Positions 18,975 through 28,651 of a stretch of 64,000 nucleotides of DNA are shown piece after piece. Source of the stretch: Poindextera sp036272595 (GTDB taxonomy: Bacteria > Pseudomonadota > Alphaproteobacteria > Caulobacterales > Caulobacteraceae); NCBI GenBank assembly GCA_036272595.1, contig DATAYM010000009.1, positions 25,487 to 89,486 on the forward strand, written 5' to 3'. Each line of letters begins with the position of its first letter. Positions within the stretch are counted from its first letter, which is position 1. Both the position numbers and the translations under genes were made by a program. The notes under the pieces were generated by a model that saw only the letters and a list, made by a program, of their open reading frames with translations, had not been told where the DNA came from and searched no databases.

Positions 18975-20135
18975 CTAATGCGAGATCGACGGCCGCCGCG
19001 CCATCGCCAGATAGCCGAGCCCGATGACCACGCCGGCGCCGCCGCAGGCCAGAAAGGCGGCCCGGTAGGAGATGGCCTGGGCCACCGGCCCGAACAGCAG
19101 ATAGAGGCCGGTGACGCCGACCTCGCCGGCGAAGCCCTTGACCGAGCCGATGGTGGCGCGGCGGTCGGAGGGGATGGCGTGCTGCAGCCGGCCCTCGAAC
19201 ACCACCTCGATCATCTTCAGCAGCCCGCTGTAGGCGATCAGCAGCAGCATGGCCGGGGCCGAGAACAAGCCGGCGGCGGCGGCCAGCATCAGCCCGGCGA
19301 GGGTGAAGAGGCCGTAGAGCCGGCGGGTCGAGAGGCGCGCGATGCGGTGGGCGACCAGACTGGCCAGCATCCCGGCGCCGTTCTGCACGCCGACGAAGAC
19401 GGCGATCACCGTCCGGGTCAGTCCGACCTTGATGCCGAAGATCGGCCAGAACTCCTCGATGCCTCCGCCCAGCGCCACCACGATCGCGCCGAAGATCAGG
19501 ATGCTCAGCACCACCGGCTCGCGCAGCGACAGTTCAAGCCCCTGGCGCAGATGGAGCAGGTAGTCGCGATCGCCGGCGACCCTGGCCCGCGCCGCCGCCG
19601 GCAGGCTGAGGGCGGAAGCGACGGCCAGGGCGATCGAGGCCAGGCTGGCGGCCAGCTCCAGCCGGTAGCCGTAGCGCGCCGTCGCCGCCGCGCCGAGCGC
19701 GGCCAGCACCACGGCGAAGGCCTGCACCGCGCGGGTGCGGCCATAGATGCGGGTGTAGTCCTCGGCGCGGCCCTTGGCCTTCAGCTCGTCATAGAGCAGC
19801 GCCTCGAAAGTCCCCGAGGTAAGGGCGCTCTTGATCCCCCACAGCACCAGGCCGGCCAGGAAGCCCCAGAAGTGCGGCCAGGCCAGCCACACCGCGAACC
19901 CCGCTCCCCAGGCCAGCTGAGCCGCGATCAGCACGGCGCGCCGCGGCCAGCGGTCGGCAAGCACGCCGGAGGGAATCTGCAGGACGAAGGCGGTCACCGA
20001 CCAGGCGATCAGGACGATGGAGATCTGCACCGGGCTCAGGCCCGCATCCACGAACATCGCCGCGTAGAGCGGGAAGATCAGGATGAAGGAATCGAAGAAT
20101 TTGAAAGCGTAGAGGCTGGCGAGGAAGCGGGTCAT
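18975..20135 (-). CDS. MFS transporter
   Basis: A 386-residue major facilitator with about 12 hydrophobic segments. The loop 2-3 signature appears as IPSGVLADRWPRRAVLIAAQ. ATG 20135 is preferred because it starts directly into the first membrane helix (FLASLYAFKFFDSFILIFPL); the open frame extends to 20264 but adds an Arg-rich, non-membrane leader. The specificity is not apparent. A 70-nt gap separates it from the aldo/keto reductase on the same strand, so they may be co-transcribed. Confidence 0.85.
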   Translation of the reverse strand: MTRFLASLYAFKFFDSFILIFPLYAAMFVDAGLSPVQISIVLIAWSVTAFVLQIPSGVLADRWPRRAVLIAAQLAWGAGFAVWLAWPHFWGFLAGLVLWGIKSALTSGTFEALLYDELKAKGRAEDYTRIYGRTRAVQAFAVVLAALGAAATARYGYRLELAASLASIALAVASALSLPAAARARVAGDRDYLLHLRQGLELSLREPVVLSILIFGAIVVALGGGIEEFWPIFGIKVGLTRTVIAVFVGVQNGAGMLASLVAHRIARLSTRRLYGLFTLAGLMLAAAAGLFSAPAMLLLIAYSGLLKMIEVVFEGRLQHAIPSDRRATIGSVKGFAGEVGVTGLYLLFGPVAQAISYRAAFLACGGAGVVIGLGYLAMARRPSISH

Positions 20136-20334
20136 CCTGAGCCGCGTTCCTAAACGGGTTCGGCGACGGCGGCGAGGACGCCGCGGCTGTCCCGCCGCCG
20201 CTGGATTTTTACAATCGCGACAGAAACGCCCGGCTGGCGGCGGCGGGTCTTGCTTTTCAGCCATGGACGGGGCGTGATCCCGGTCGCCGACGCGGAATAC
20301 CGCGCGGATTTCAAGGCCCTGGGAGACGCCGGTT
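20136..20334. promoter_or_regulatory. Divergent intergenic region between two MFS genes
   Basis: About 200 nt separating two divergent transporter genes. It must contain both promoters. I found no convincing palindrome or sigma-factor motif in it. Confidence 0.3.
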
Positions 20335-21771
20335 TTGACAGTCGAAGCGCCGAAGGCTCATGCGGGGCGCCTGCCTCTGCCGACCATCCTGACGTTCGCC
20401 GCCGTCACCCTGCCGATGAGTGCGCTCGGCGTTTCGCTAGCCATCTTCCTGCCGCGCTATTTCGCCAGCCACCTGGGCGTCAGCCTGGTGGTGGTCGGCG
20501 GCGCCTTCGGCTTCGTCCGCCTGATCGACACGCCGGTCGATCCGGTGCTGGGCCTGCTGATGGACCGCACCCGCAGCGCCATCGGGCGCTACCGGGTCTG
20601 GCTGCTGATCGGCGCGCCGATCCTGATGCTGGCGGTCTACCAGCTGTTCATGGCGCCCATGGGCATCAGCCGCCTCTATCTGGTGGTCTGGCTGCTCTGC
20701 CTCTATCTCGGCACCTCGATCATCGGCCTGGCCCACACCGCCTGGGCCTCGACCCTGGCGACCGCCTATCACGAGCGCTCGCGGCTGTTCGCTGTGCTGA
20801 CCGTGGTGGGCATCGCCGCCTCGGTGCTGGTGCTGGGCATTCCAAGCATCGCCGGCCACTTCAAGCTGGGCGATCCGGACGGTGTGCGGGCCATGGGCTG
20901 GCTGGTGCTGTGCCTGGCGCCGCTGGGCGTCGGCCTGGTGGCCTGGCGCATCCCCGAGCACGTCGCCGCCGACGTCCACACCACTGAGCCCTTCGCCTTC
21001 CGCGACTATTGGGGCCTGATCAGGAAGCCGGCCATGCTCAGGCTGGTGGCGGCTCAGGCCTGCCTGACGCTCAGTCCGGGCTGGATGAGCGCGCTCTACC
21101 TGTATTTCTTCAAGGACGTGCTGGGCTTCAGCATCGGCGTCGCCTCTGGCCTGCTCGGGGTCTATATCCTGGCCGGGGTGGCTGGCGCGCCCGCCACCAC
21201 CTGGCTGTCGTCGAAGATCGGCAAGCACCGCGCCCTGATGATCGCCACCTCGGCCTATTCGATCGGGCTGTGCACGGTCATCGTCATCCCCAAGACCGGC
21301 AACCTCCTGACCGCCATACCGGTGATGCTGTGGTGCGGCGGCATGGCCTCCGGCTTCAACCTGCTGATCCAGTCGATGACCGCCGACGTCGGCGACGAGG
21401 TGCGGCTGGAGCAGGGCAAGCAGCGCATGAGCCTGATCTATTCGCTGACCAGCCTGGCCGCCAAGATCGCCGGCGCCGGCGCCATCTTCCTGTCCTACTG
21501 GGTGCTGGCGCGGGTGGGCTATGATCCCAAGATCACCGCCCACAATACCGCCCACGCCATCTTCGGCCTGGAGCTGGCCTATGTGGTCGGGCCGATCGTC
21601 TTCGCCATGCTCGGCGGCGCCTGCTTCATCGGCTGGAAGCTGGACGCGGCGCGCCACGGCGAGATCCGCCAGGCGCTGGACGCCCGCGACCTCCAGTTCG
21701 CCGAGGCCGCGATCGTTGAAAGCCTCACCGGCCAGCCGGCCATGCCGGTCCTGGCGACGGGGTCGGATTGA
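20335..21771 (+). CDS. GPH-family sugar:cation symporter
   Basis: A 478-residue MFS protein of the glycoside-pentoside-hexuronide (MelB-like) type. Diagnostic features are the helix-2 region RLIDTPVDPVLGLLMDRTRSAIGRYRVWLLIGAP and the late NLLIQSMTADVGDEVRLEQGKQRMSL stretch (AlI-D--dy-E--tG-R type). The start is TTG 20335, 8 nt after GGGAG. It leads a plus-strand block with a ChbG-type deacetylase and an alpha-mannosidase, suggesting uptake of a glycan-derived sugar or oligosaccharide that those enzymes process. Confidence 0.85.
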   Translation: MTVEAPKAHAGRLPLPTILTFAAVTLPMSALGVSLAIFLPRYFASHLGVSLVVVGGAFGFVRLIDTPVDPVLGLLMDRTRSAIGRYRVWLLIGAPILMLAVYQLFMAPMGISRLYLVVWLLCLYLGTSIIGLAHTAWASTLATAYHERSRLFAVLTVVGIAASVLVLGIPSIAGHFKLGDPDGVRAMGWLVLCLAPLGVGLVAWRIPEHVAADVHTTEPFAFRDYWGLIRKPAMLRLVAAQACLTLSPGWMSALYLYFFKDVLGFSIGVASGLLGVYILAGVAGAPATTWLSSKIGKHRALMIATSAYSIGLCTVIVIPKTGNLLTAIPVMLWCGGMASGFNLLIQSMTADVGDEVRLEQGKQRMSLIYSLTSLAAKIAGAGAIFLSYWVLARVGYDPKITAHNTAHAIFGLELAYVVGPIVFAMLGGACFIGWKLDAARHGEIRQALDARDLQFAEAAIVESLTGQPAMPVLATGSD

Positions 21772-21835
21772 GGGAGCTTCAGCGGCTGAGCTGCGGCTCT
21801 TCTTTTCGTCATGGCCGCGACACGTGAGGAGACGC

Positions 21836-22678
21836 ATGCAAACCGCCACTCTTGCCGAACGCCTGGGCTATGCCGCCGACGACCGCCTCTTGATCGTCAA
21901 TTGCGACGACCTGGGGTCCAGCCATGCGGCCAATGTGGCGGTCGAGGCCGCGCTGCGGCGGGGTTTCGCCACCAGCGCCACCCTGATGGTTCCCTGCCCC
22001 TGGGCCTTTGCGGCGGCCAAGGCCTGCGCCGATCTCGACATCGGCGTGCACCTGACCCTGACGGCGGAATATCCCGGCTATCGCTGGCGCTCGCTCACCG
22101 GCGCGGCCTCGCTGCACGACGCCGACGGCTTTCTGCCGCGCACCACCGAAGAGGTCTACGCCCATGCCGACCCAGCCGACGCGCGGGCCGAATGCCGGGC
22201 GCAGATCGACCAGGCGCTGGGCTGGGGCCTCGACGTCACCCACCTGGATTCGCACATGGGCTCGGTGCAGACGGACGCGCGCTTCTTCGAGATCTATGCC
22301 GACCTGGCGGCCGAGTACCGGCTGCCGCTGCGCATGGCCGGCGCCCGGGCCGAGCCGGTGCTGGGCTTCGCGTTCCGCCGCCCGGCGGCCGAGCGCGGCT
22401 GCGTCTTCCCCGACCATCTGCTGGCGCCGCCCTGGGCCAAGGCCACGCGGCCGGTGCTGCTGGACAACCTGGCGCGGCTGCGCCCTGGCGTCACCGAGAC
22501 CTTCCTGCACCCGGCCGAGGACGGGCCGGAGCTGCGCGCCTATGACAGGAGCGCCCCCGACACCCGCGCCGGCGATTACGCCAACCTGATGGACGGCGAA
22601 CTTGCCGCCCTGATCGAGGCGGAGGGCGTGCGCCTGATCAGCTTCCGGCCCCTGCGCGAGCTGCAACGCGCCGCTTGA
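21836..22678 (+). CDS. ChbG/YdjC-type carbohydrate deacetylase
   Basis: A 280-residue metal-dependent deacetylase of the YdjC family (HpnK, ChbG), which removes acetyl groups from amino sugars. Metal ligands: Asp-Asp in LLIVNCDDLGSSHA near residue 22, His in IGVHLTLTAEYPG, and His residues in VTHLDSHMGSVQ. The C-terminal FLHPAEDGPELRAY block is also conserved. GAGGAG lies 4 nt before ATG 21836. It sits 64 nt after the GPH symporter and before the GH38 gene, so its substrate is probably an acetylated oligosaccharide taken up by that symporter. Confidence 0.88.
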   Translation: MQTATLAERLGYAADDRLLIVNCDDLGSSHAANVAVEAALRRGFATSATLMVPCPWAFAAAKACADLDIGVHLTLTAEYPGYRWRSLTGAASLHDADGFLPRTTEEVYAHADPADARAECRAQIDQALGWGLDVTHLDSHMGSVQTDARFFEIYADLAAEYRLPLRMAGARAEPVLGFAFRRPAAERGCVFPDHLLAPPWAKATRPVLLDNLARLRPGVTETFLHPAEDGPELRAYDRSAPDTRAGDYANLMDGELAALIEAEGVRLISFRPLRELQRAA

Positions 22679-22753
22679 GAGCCGCCGCCTTTCAACGCCG
22701 CCGTGGCCTGTGGCATGGTCGCCGCGCCCTTCACCCATCATCGGACGCCGCCC

Positions 22754-25700
22754 ATGCACAACCTGCTCAGTCTCGACCAGCGGGTGCGGCGGGCGCGCCG
22801 GCGGCTCGGCGAGATCGCCGCCTGGCGGGTGCGTGAGACCAAGCCGATCGACGGCTGGACCTTCGACGCCGACCCTATCGGGCTGGGCCAGGCCTGGCCG
22901 CGCAAGGACGGGGTGCATGAGCTGATCAGCGGCCCGTTCGAGGCCCCGGCGGAATGGCCGCTGGAGGAGACGCGCCTGTCGCTCGATGTCGGCGGCGAGA
23001 GCCTTTTGACCATCGTTCACGGCGACGGGAGCTGGCTGCAGCTCGGCCTCGACGTCAACCACAATGAATTTCCGCTCGACGCCCGCGGCGGCCGGCTGGA
23101 GGTCGAGGCGGTGGCGCGCAGCCCGTTCGGCCAGTTCGTCGCCGATCCGCGCCTGCGCCGCGCCGAGCTGCGCTGGGTCGAGGCCAGGCTGATCGAGCTG
23201 ACCCGGACCATCGAGCTGGCCATCGGCCTCGCCGCCGGCCTGGGCGACCACGAGCTGGCGCCGATCCTGCTCGAGCTGGTCGAGGACGCCATGGCCAGCC
23301 TCGCCCTGCCCACCCGCACCGAGGACGTGGTCGGCCGCGAGAGCGTCTTCGCCCGCGGCTACGGCGGCCGCGATTCCGAGCCGCGCGACTGGCCGATCAC
23401 GCCGCTGGACGAGAACGCCCGCGACACGATCGGCCTGGCCGAGACCTGGCTGCGCGGCCAGCTGAAGGCGCTGAAGACCCGCTTCCCACCCCAAGGCGCG
23501 GTCGCCTATGTCGGCCACGCCCACCTGGACACGGCCTGGCTGTGGCCGATCGAGGAGACCCGGCGCAAGGCGCGGCGCACCTTCTCCACCGCCGTCGACC
23601 TGATCCGGCGCAATCCCGACTTCCGCTTCGCCCAGTCCTTCGCCGAATACTATCGCTACCTGGAGGACGACGATCCGAAGCTGCTGGGCGAGGTCAAGGC
23701 GGCCGTGCAGGCCGGCGGCTGGGCCCCCACCGGCGGCTTGTGGGTCGAGCCGGACATCAACATGCCCTCAGGCGAGTCGCTGGTGCGCCAGGCCCTGTAC
23801 GGCCAGCTCTATTTCCAGCGGGCGTTCGGCGCGCGCCATACGACCGGCTGGCTGCCCGACACCTTCGGCTTCTCGCCGGCCCTGCCGCAGATCCTGAAAG
23901 GCGCCGGCCTGAAAAGCCTCTTCACCATCAAGCTCGGCTGGTCGGAAACCAATCCCTTCCCGCACACCCGGTTCTGGTGGGAGGGCATCGACGGCTCGCG
24001 CGTCCTGGTGCAGCAGTTCAACCGGCCCGAGGACACCTATAACGGCCTGGTCGACCCGGCCTCGCTGCTGCGCGCCTGGCGCAACCACACCGACAAGCGC
24101 TTCGCGGCCGAGGTGCTGCAGCCGATCGGCTACGGCGACGGCGGCGGCGGGGTGACCGCCGAGATGATCGCGGCGCAGAAGGTGCTGGCCGACTTCCCCC
24201 ATCTGCCGGCGACCCGCTTCGCCGCGCCGGAAGCCTATTTCGAGACGGCGCACCAGGAGGCGCAGACCGCGCCTTTCGCCACCTGGGTCGGCGAACTCTA
24301 TCTGGAATATCACCGCGGCGTGCTGACCAGCCAGGGGCGCACCAAGCGCCTGCACCGCCGGGCCGAGCGCGACCTGGTGGCGGCCGAGGCGCTGGCCGGC
24401 ATGGCGGCCCTGCTGGGCGAGGCGCAGCCGACCTCGCTGGCCGACCGCTGGCGCACGCTGATGGTCAACCAGTTCCACGACATCCTGCCCGGCTCCAGCA
24501 TCACCGAGGTCTATGTCCGCACCGAGCGGGAGCTGGCCGAGGTGGTGGAGGCGGCCGGAGAGGCCTGCGACGCGGCGCTCGGCCAGATCGCCGGACGCTT
24601 GAGCGCCGACGGCGATGCGGCCCTGCTGATCGTCAATCCGGACCTGAACGACCGGCCGGTGCGGCTGGAGAGCGCCGAGCCGATCCCCGGCGGCCAAGCG
24701 GCGGAAGGCGGCTATGTGCTGGCCTCGGGAGCGCGCGTTCCGGGCCTCGGCGCCCTGACCGGCGCGCCGGCGCCGCTGGGCGGGGTGAAGGTCGAGGCGC
24801 GGGCGCTGGAGAACGACTTCGTGCGGGTCGAGCTGGCCGACGACGGCAGCCTGACACGGGTGTTCGACAAGCGGGCGAACCGCGAGGTGCTGGACGGGCG
24901 CGGCAACCAGATCTGGGCCTATCGCGACCAGCCGCGCGACTACGACGCCTGGGACATCGAAGGCGACTATCAGCGCGCCGGCGAGGAGATCGCCGCCGAT
25001 TCCATCGAGATCGCCGAGGCCGGCGGCCAGCGCGGCGCGTTGCGCATCACCCGCAGAGTGAAGGCCTCGACCCTCATCCAGTCGGTGCGGCTGTGGGCCA
25101 ATTCGCCGCGGATCGACTTCGCCACCTTCTTCGACTGGCGCGACCGGCGCATCCTGGTCAAGGCGCGCTTTCCCCTGGCCGTCCGCGCCGATTTCGCCAC
25201 CTTCGAATGCGCCTTCGGCGTGCACCAGCGGCCGACCCATTCGAACACCAGCTGGGACGCGGCCAGGTTCGAGGTGGCGGCGCACCGGTTCGTCGACCTG
25301 TCCGAGCCCGGCTACGGCGCGGCGCTGCTGAACGACGGCCGCTACGGCTGTCACGCGCGCGGCAACGAACTGGGATTGAGCCTGCTGCGCTCGCCGATCC
25401 TGCCGGACCGGCTGGCCGACGAGGGGGCGCAGGCCCTGACCTATGCCCTGCTGCCGCACGCCGGCGACTGGATCGCCGGCGGCGTGCTGGCCGAGGCCGA
25501 GGACCTGAACCGGCCGCTGTTCCACCGCCCGATCGGCGCCGGCCCGGAGGCGGAACACCGGTTCCTGAAGGTGGACGGGACGCCGGTGGCCCTGGGGGCC
25601 CTGAAGCCGGCCGAAGACGGCGACGGCCTCATCCTGCGCGTCTACGAACCGAACGGCGCGCGGGGCCCGGTGTCGGTCAAGGCCCCGAAGGGCTGGAGCT

Positions 25701-25798
25701 TGGCGGGCGAAGTCAGCCTGCTGGAAGACCCGGTCGAAACCGCCTCGGACCAGATCCGCCCCTTCCAGATCCGCAGCTGGCGGCTGCGGCGGGGTTAG
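22754..25798 (+). CDS. GH38 alpha-mannosidase
   Basis: A 1014-residue cytoplasmic glycoside hydrolase family 38 enzyme; no signal peptide. The catalytic domain starts near 255 with VGHAHLDTAWLWPIEETR (zinc His and Asp). The nucleophile Asp is in GWLPDTFGFSPALPQILK, and a further metal site lies around VNQFHDILPGSSI. The C-terminal beta-sandwich domains run to the end. Length and motif order match bacterial alpha-mannosidases. ATG 22754 begins the normal N-terminal region; an upstream GTG-type start at 22703 adds 17 poorly conserved residues. The gene ends on a TTAG shared with the convergent S10 peptidase. Confidence 0.93.
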   Translation: MHNLLSLDQRVRRARRRLGEIAAWRVRETKPIDGWTFDADPIGLGQAWPRKDGVHELISGPFEAPAEWPLEETRLSLDVGGESLLTIVHGDGSWLQLGLDVNHNEFPLDARGGRLEVEAVARSPFGQFVADPRLRRAELRWVEARLIELTRTIELAIGLAAGLGDHELAPILLELVEDAMASLALPTRTEDVVGRESVFARGYGGRDSEPRDWPITPLDENARDTIGLAETWLRGQLKALKTRFPPQGAVAYVGHAHLDTAWLWPIEETRRKARRTFSTAVDLIRRNPDFRFAQSFAEYYRYLEDDDPKLLGEVKAAVQAGGWAPTGGLWVEPDINMPSGESLVRQALYGQLYFQRAFGARHTTGWLPDTFGFSPALPQILKGAGLKSLFTIKLGWSETNPFPHTRFWWEGIDGSRVLVQQFNRPEDTYNGLVDPASLLRAWRNHTDKRFAAEVLQPIGYGDGGGGVTAEMIAAQKVLADFPHLPATRFAAPEAYFETAHQEAQTAPFATWVGELYLEYHRGVLTSQGRTKRLHRRAERDLVAAEALAGMAALLGEAQPTSLADRWRTLMVNQFHDILPGSSITEVYVRTERELAEVVEAAGEACDAALGQIAGRLSADGDAALLIVNPDLNDRPVRLESAEPIPGGQAAEGGYVLASGARVPGLGALTGAPAPLGGVKVEARALENDFVRVELADDGSLTRVFDKRANREVLDGRGNQIWAYRDQPRDYDAWDIEGDYQRAGEEIAADSIEIAEAGGQRGALRITRRVKASTLIQSVRLWANSPRIDFATFFDWRDRRILVKARFPLAVRADFATFECAFGVHQRPTHSNTSWDAARFEVAAHRFVDLSEPGYGAALLNDGRYGCHARGNELGLSLLRSPILPDRLADEGAQALTYALLPHAGDWIAGGVLAEAEDLNRPLFHRPIGAGPEAEHRFLKVDGTPVALGALKPAEDGDGLILRVYEPNGARGPVSVKAPKGWSLAGEVSLLEDPVETASDQIRPFQIRSWRLRRG

Positions 25799-27555
25799 CG
25801 TCCCGGCGGCGCGGCTTCGTCGTAGAAACGGGCCAGGTCGGCCTTCATCGATTTCAGCGCCTCGGGGTTCAGGTAGACCATGTGGCCGGACGGATAGTAG
25901 GCGAAGCGGACATTGCCGCGCAGGGCCGGATCCAGCTGCATGTGGCCGAGGTCGTATTCGGTGCCGAAGAAGGGGGTGGCCAGGTCGTAGACGCCGTTCA
26001 GCGAATAGAGCAGCAGGTGCGGGTTCTCGCGCATCGCCTCGGAGAGATCGAGCGCCACGTCGGCCTGGTTGTTGTCGAGCCCCTCATAGCCGCCGAGCCC
26101 GGCGCCCTTGTGGCTGAAGTCCCATGGCGTGCCGGCGGAATAGTAGGTCGGCCGGTAGGTCAGGTCGGACGAATAGTCCAGGTCGTGGGCCAGATAGTCG
26201 TGGAAGGCGGCGACGAAGGCGCCGGTGATGCCGGTGTCGGAAGGGTCGAACTCCGGCGAATCGCCGGCCGCGTCCACGTCCATGCCGGTGAAGCGGTCGT
26301 CGTAGCGGCCGAGGGTCAGCCGCTGGTCGCGCAGCAGCTCCTTGCGGAACCGGCCGGGCGCCACGCGCAGGTCGCTGGCCAGGATGTAGTCGACCGGCAG
26401 GCCGGTATAGCCGGCCATCGTCGTGGCGATGTCGCGCCGTTCGGCGTCGCCCAGATCCTGCCCCTTGGCCAGGGCCATGGCGTAGGGGCCGCGCGCCCAA
26501 TCGCGCACCGCCTTCAGGAAGGCCGGCAGGTCGCCGGGATCGCTGGCCAGCCGGTGGTGGTAGGCGGCCGCGGCGGCGTAGCTGGGCAGGTAGTTGATCA
26601 TCTCCTGGTCGAAGCCCGGCTGGCGGCGGCCGTAGTTGAGGATCGAGGAGAGCAGGATGACCCCGTTCAGCTGCACCCCGTCCTGCTGCAGCCGGTAGGA
26701 CAGGCCGGCTGAGCGGGTGGTGCCGTAGGATTCGCCGAAGATGAACTTGGGCGCGTTCCAGCGGCCGTTGGCGGTGAGATAGCGCTCGATGCCGCGGGCG
26801 AAGGCGTCGATGTCCTGGTCGGTGCCCCAGAAGGCCTTCAGCTTGGTGTCGCCCAGCGGCCGCGAGAAGCCGGCCCCGACGGCGTCGAGGAAGACCAGGT
26901 CGGACTTGTCGAGCAGGCTCTCGTCGTTGTTGGCGATGTCGTAGGGAGCGTTGTGGGTGGGCAGGGGGCTGTCGGTGCGCACCCGGACCGGCCCCAGCGA
27001 GCCCATGTGCAGCCAGAGGCTCGAGGAGCCCGGGCCGCCATTATAGAGGAAGGTCACCGGCCGGTGCGGATCGCCGGTGGTGTAGGCGACATAGAACATG
27101 CTGGCGGTTGGCTTGCCCTCGTCGTCGCGGAGGGTGAGCGTCCCGGCCGTGGCCGTATAGGCGATGGAGCGGCCGCCGATCATGGCGGTGTGACGGGTGA
27201 CGCGGCGGATCTCGGCGATCGGGGCGGTGGCGATGTCGGCGTCGGAAAGCTTGCGGCAGCGGGCGCGGTCGGCGCGGGCGTCGCTCTTGGCCTTGTCGCC
27301 GTCGTCGCCGGAATCGCCGCCCGCATGCGGTTCGCAATCGGCGTCGGCATGGCTGTCGCGGTCGGGCGTGGTCTTGGCGCCCTCGGTGCGACCGGGCTCG
27401 TCGGCGGCGAGGCCCAGGGGATGGGTGGCGGCCTCGGCGCGCCGCTCGGCCTGCATGCTCGCGTCGGGGCCGGTGTCGCGGGTCTGGGCCCAGGCCGCCG
27501 GCGCGCCGCACAGCAGCGCCATTGCGACGACGACGGAGAAAAAAGTTCGGCGCAT
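25795..27555 (-). CDS. S10 family serine carboxypeptidase-like peptidase
   Basis: Exported 586-residue peptidase. The signal peptide ends at AWAQ (residue ~23). A low-complexity, Asp/Lys/Arg-rich segment (about 25-105, DRDSHADADCEPHAGGDSGD) precedes the alpha/beta-hydrolase core. Seen there: FLYNGGPGSSSLWLHMGSLGP (oxyanion region), nucleophile Ser in FIFGESYGTTRSAGL, Asp in YDLATPFFGTEYDLGH and His in YYPSGHMVYL. Bacterial S10 proteins of this type are periplasmic. ATG 27555 opens the signal peptide; the open frame continues to 28602 only as antisense of the next gene. Confidence 0.9.
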   Translation of the reverse strand: MRRTFFSVVVAMALLCGAPAAWAQTRDTGPDASMQAERRAEAATHPLGLAADEPGRTEGAKTTPDRDSHADADCEPHAGGDSGDDGDKAKSDARADRARCRKLSDADIATAPIAEIRRVTRHTAMIGGRSIAYTATAGTLTLRDDEGKPTASMFYVAYTTGDPHRPVTFLYNGGPGSSSLWLHMGSLGPVRVRTDSPLPTHNAPYDIANNDESLLDKSDLVFLDAVGAGFSRPLGDTKLKAFWGTDQDIDAFARGIERYLTANGRWNAPKFIFGESYGTTRSAGLSYRLQQDGVQLNGVILLSSILNYGRRQPGFDQEMINYLPSYAAAAAYHHRLASDPGDLPAFLKAVRDWARGPYAMALAKGQDLGDAERRDIATTMAGYTGLPVDYILASDLRVAPGRFRKELLRDQRLTLGRYDDRFTGMDVDAAGDSPEFDPSDTGITGAFVAAFHDYLAHDLDYSSDLTYRPTYYSAGTPWDFSHKGAGLGGYEGLDNNQADVALDLSEAMRENPHLLLYSLNGVYDLATPFFGTEYDLGHMQLDPALRGNVRFAYYPSGHMVYLNPEALKSMKADLARFYDEAAPPGR

Positions 27556-27639
27556 TTCGATCCCACCGTTGGTCCCTGGGCCAGATATAGCACCCGCACC
27601 GGCGGCATGGTGAAGTGGGACCGGATCGGAGTGTCCCCC

Positions 27640-28647
27640 ATGCAGACCATGACCCCGGCCCTGGCCGAACAGTTCGCCGCCATCGCGCTCGGCCATGTCG
27701 GCCGCGAATATCCGAACAAGCTGGATCAGGTGCTGGCCGGACCGGCCGACCTGCAATCGCCGCGCGCCATGCATCCGATCTTCTACGGCAGCTTCGACTG
27801 GCATTCGTCCGTGCACAGCCATTGGCTGCTGGCGCGGATTCTGCGGCGGTTTCCGGATGTCGAGTCGGCCGGCGCCGTCCGCGCCTGGCTGGAGGGCGCC
27901 TTCACCGCCCCCAAGGCCCATGCCGAGCTCGTCTATCTGGACCGGCCTGGCGCGGCGCGTTTCGAGCGACCCTATGGCTGGGCCTGGCTTTTGATGCTGC
28001 AGGCGGAGCTGGAAGTCCATCACTCCGATGATGGACGGCGCTGGGCGGCGGCGCTGCGGCCGCTGGCGCGAGCGTTCGAGCGGCGGTTCCTGGCCTGGCT
28101 GCCGATGGCCGACTATCCGGTGCGCATCGGCATGCACGGCAGCTCGGCCTTCGCCCTGATCCTGGCGCACCGCTACGCACCGTGGGCGGACGATCCCGGC
28201 TTCGCCGAGGCGCTGAAGGCGGCGGCGCGACGCTGGTTCGCCGCCGACGCCGGCTGCCAGGCCTGGGAGCCCAGCGGCGCCGACTTCCTGTCGCCGGCCC
28301 TGGTCGAGGCCGAGTGCATGCGGCTGACCTTGCCGCCGGCCGAATTCGCCCCGTGGTTCGAGGCCTTCCTGCCCGATCTCGCGCGCGGCGAGCCGTCGAC
28401 CCTGTTCACGCCGGCCGGCGTCAGCGATCGCAGCGACGGCCAGATCGCTCATCTGGACGGCCTCAACCTCAGCCGCGCCTGGTGCTGGGCCCACCTGGCC
28501 GCCGCCGCGCCGCCGGCCGCCCGGCCGCGCATCGATGAGACGGTGGAGCGCCATCTTGCCGTCGCCCTGCCGCACCTGGCCGCCGACTATATGGGCGAGC
28601 ATTGGCTGGCCAGCTTCGCCCTGCTGGCGCTGGACGACCGGGACTAG
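27640..28647 (+). CDS. DUF2891 family protein
   Basis: A 335-residue protein with the DUF2891 pattern: HVGREYPNKLDQVL near the start, HPIFYGSFDWHSSVHSHWLLARIL, PYGWAWLLMLQAELEVH, and a late ADYMGEHWLASFALLAL. The repeated His, Trp and acidic residues on helices recall (alpha/alpha)6 barrels such as cellulase-like enzymes, but no activity is established for the family. I choose ATG 27640, with GGAG about 9 nt upstream, over ATG 27607. It is divergent from the S10 peptidase, whose start is 84 nt away. Confidence 0.8.
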   Translation: MQTMTPALAEQFAAIALGHVGREYPNKLDQVLAGPADLQSPRAMHPIFYGSFDWHSSVHSHWLLARILRRFPDVESAGAVRAWLEGAFTAPKAHAELVYLDRPGAARFERPYGWAWLLMLQAELEVHHSDDGRRWAAALRPLARAFERRFLAWLPMADYPVRIGMHGSSAFALILAHRYAPWADDPGFAEALKAAARRWFAADAGCQAWEPSGADFLSPALVEAECMRLTLPPAEFAPWFEAFLPDLARGEPSTLFTPAGVSDRSDGQIAHLDGLNLSRAWCWAHLAAAAPPAARPRIDETVERHLAVALPHLAADYMGEHWLASFALLALDDRD

Positions 28648-28651
28648 CGGC

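Noticed and set aside
21809..23524. A 571-residue minus-strand frame opposite the deacetylase and mannosidase
   Set aside because: A shadow of real plus-strand genes with typical antisense composition.
27556..28602. An N-terminal extension of the S10 peptidase to 935 residues
   Set aside because: It runs antisense through the DUF2891 gene and would bury the signal peptide; ATG 27555 is correct.
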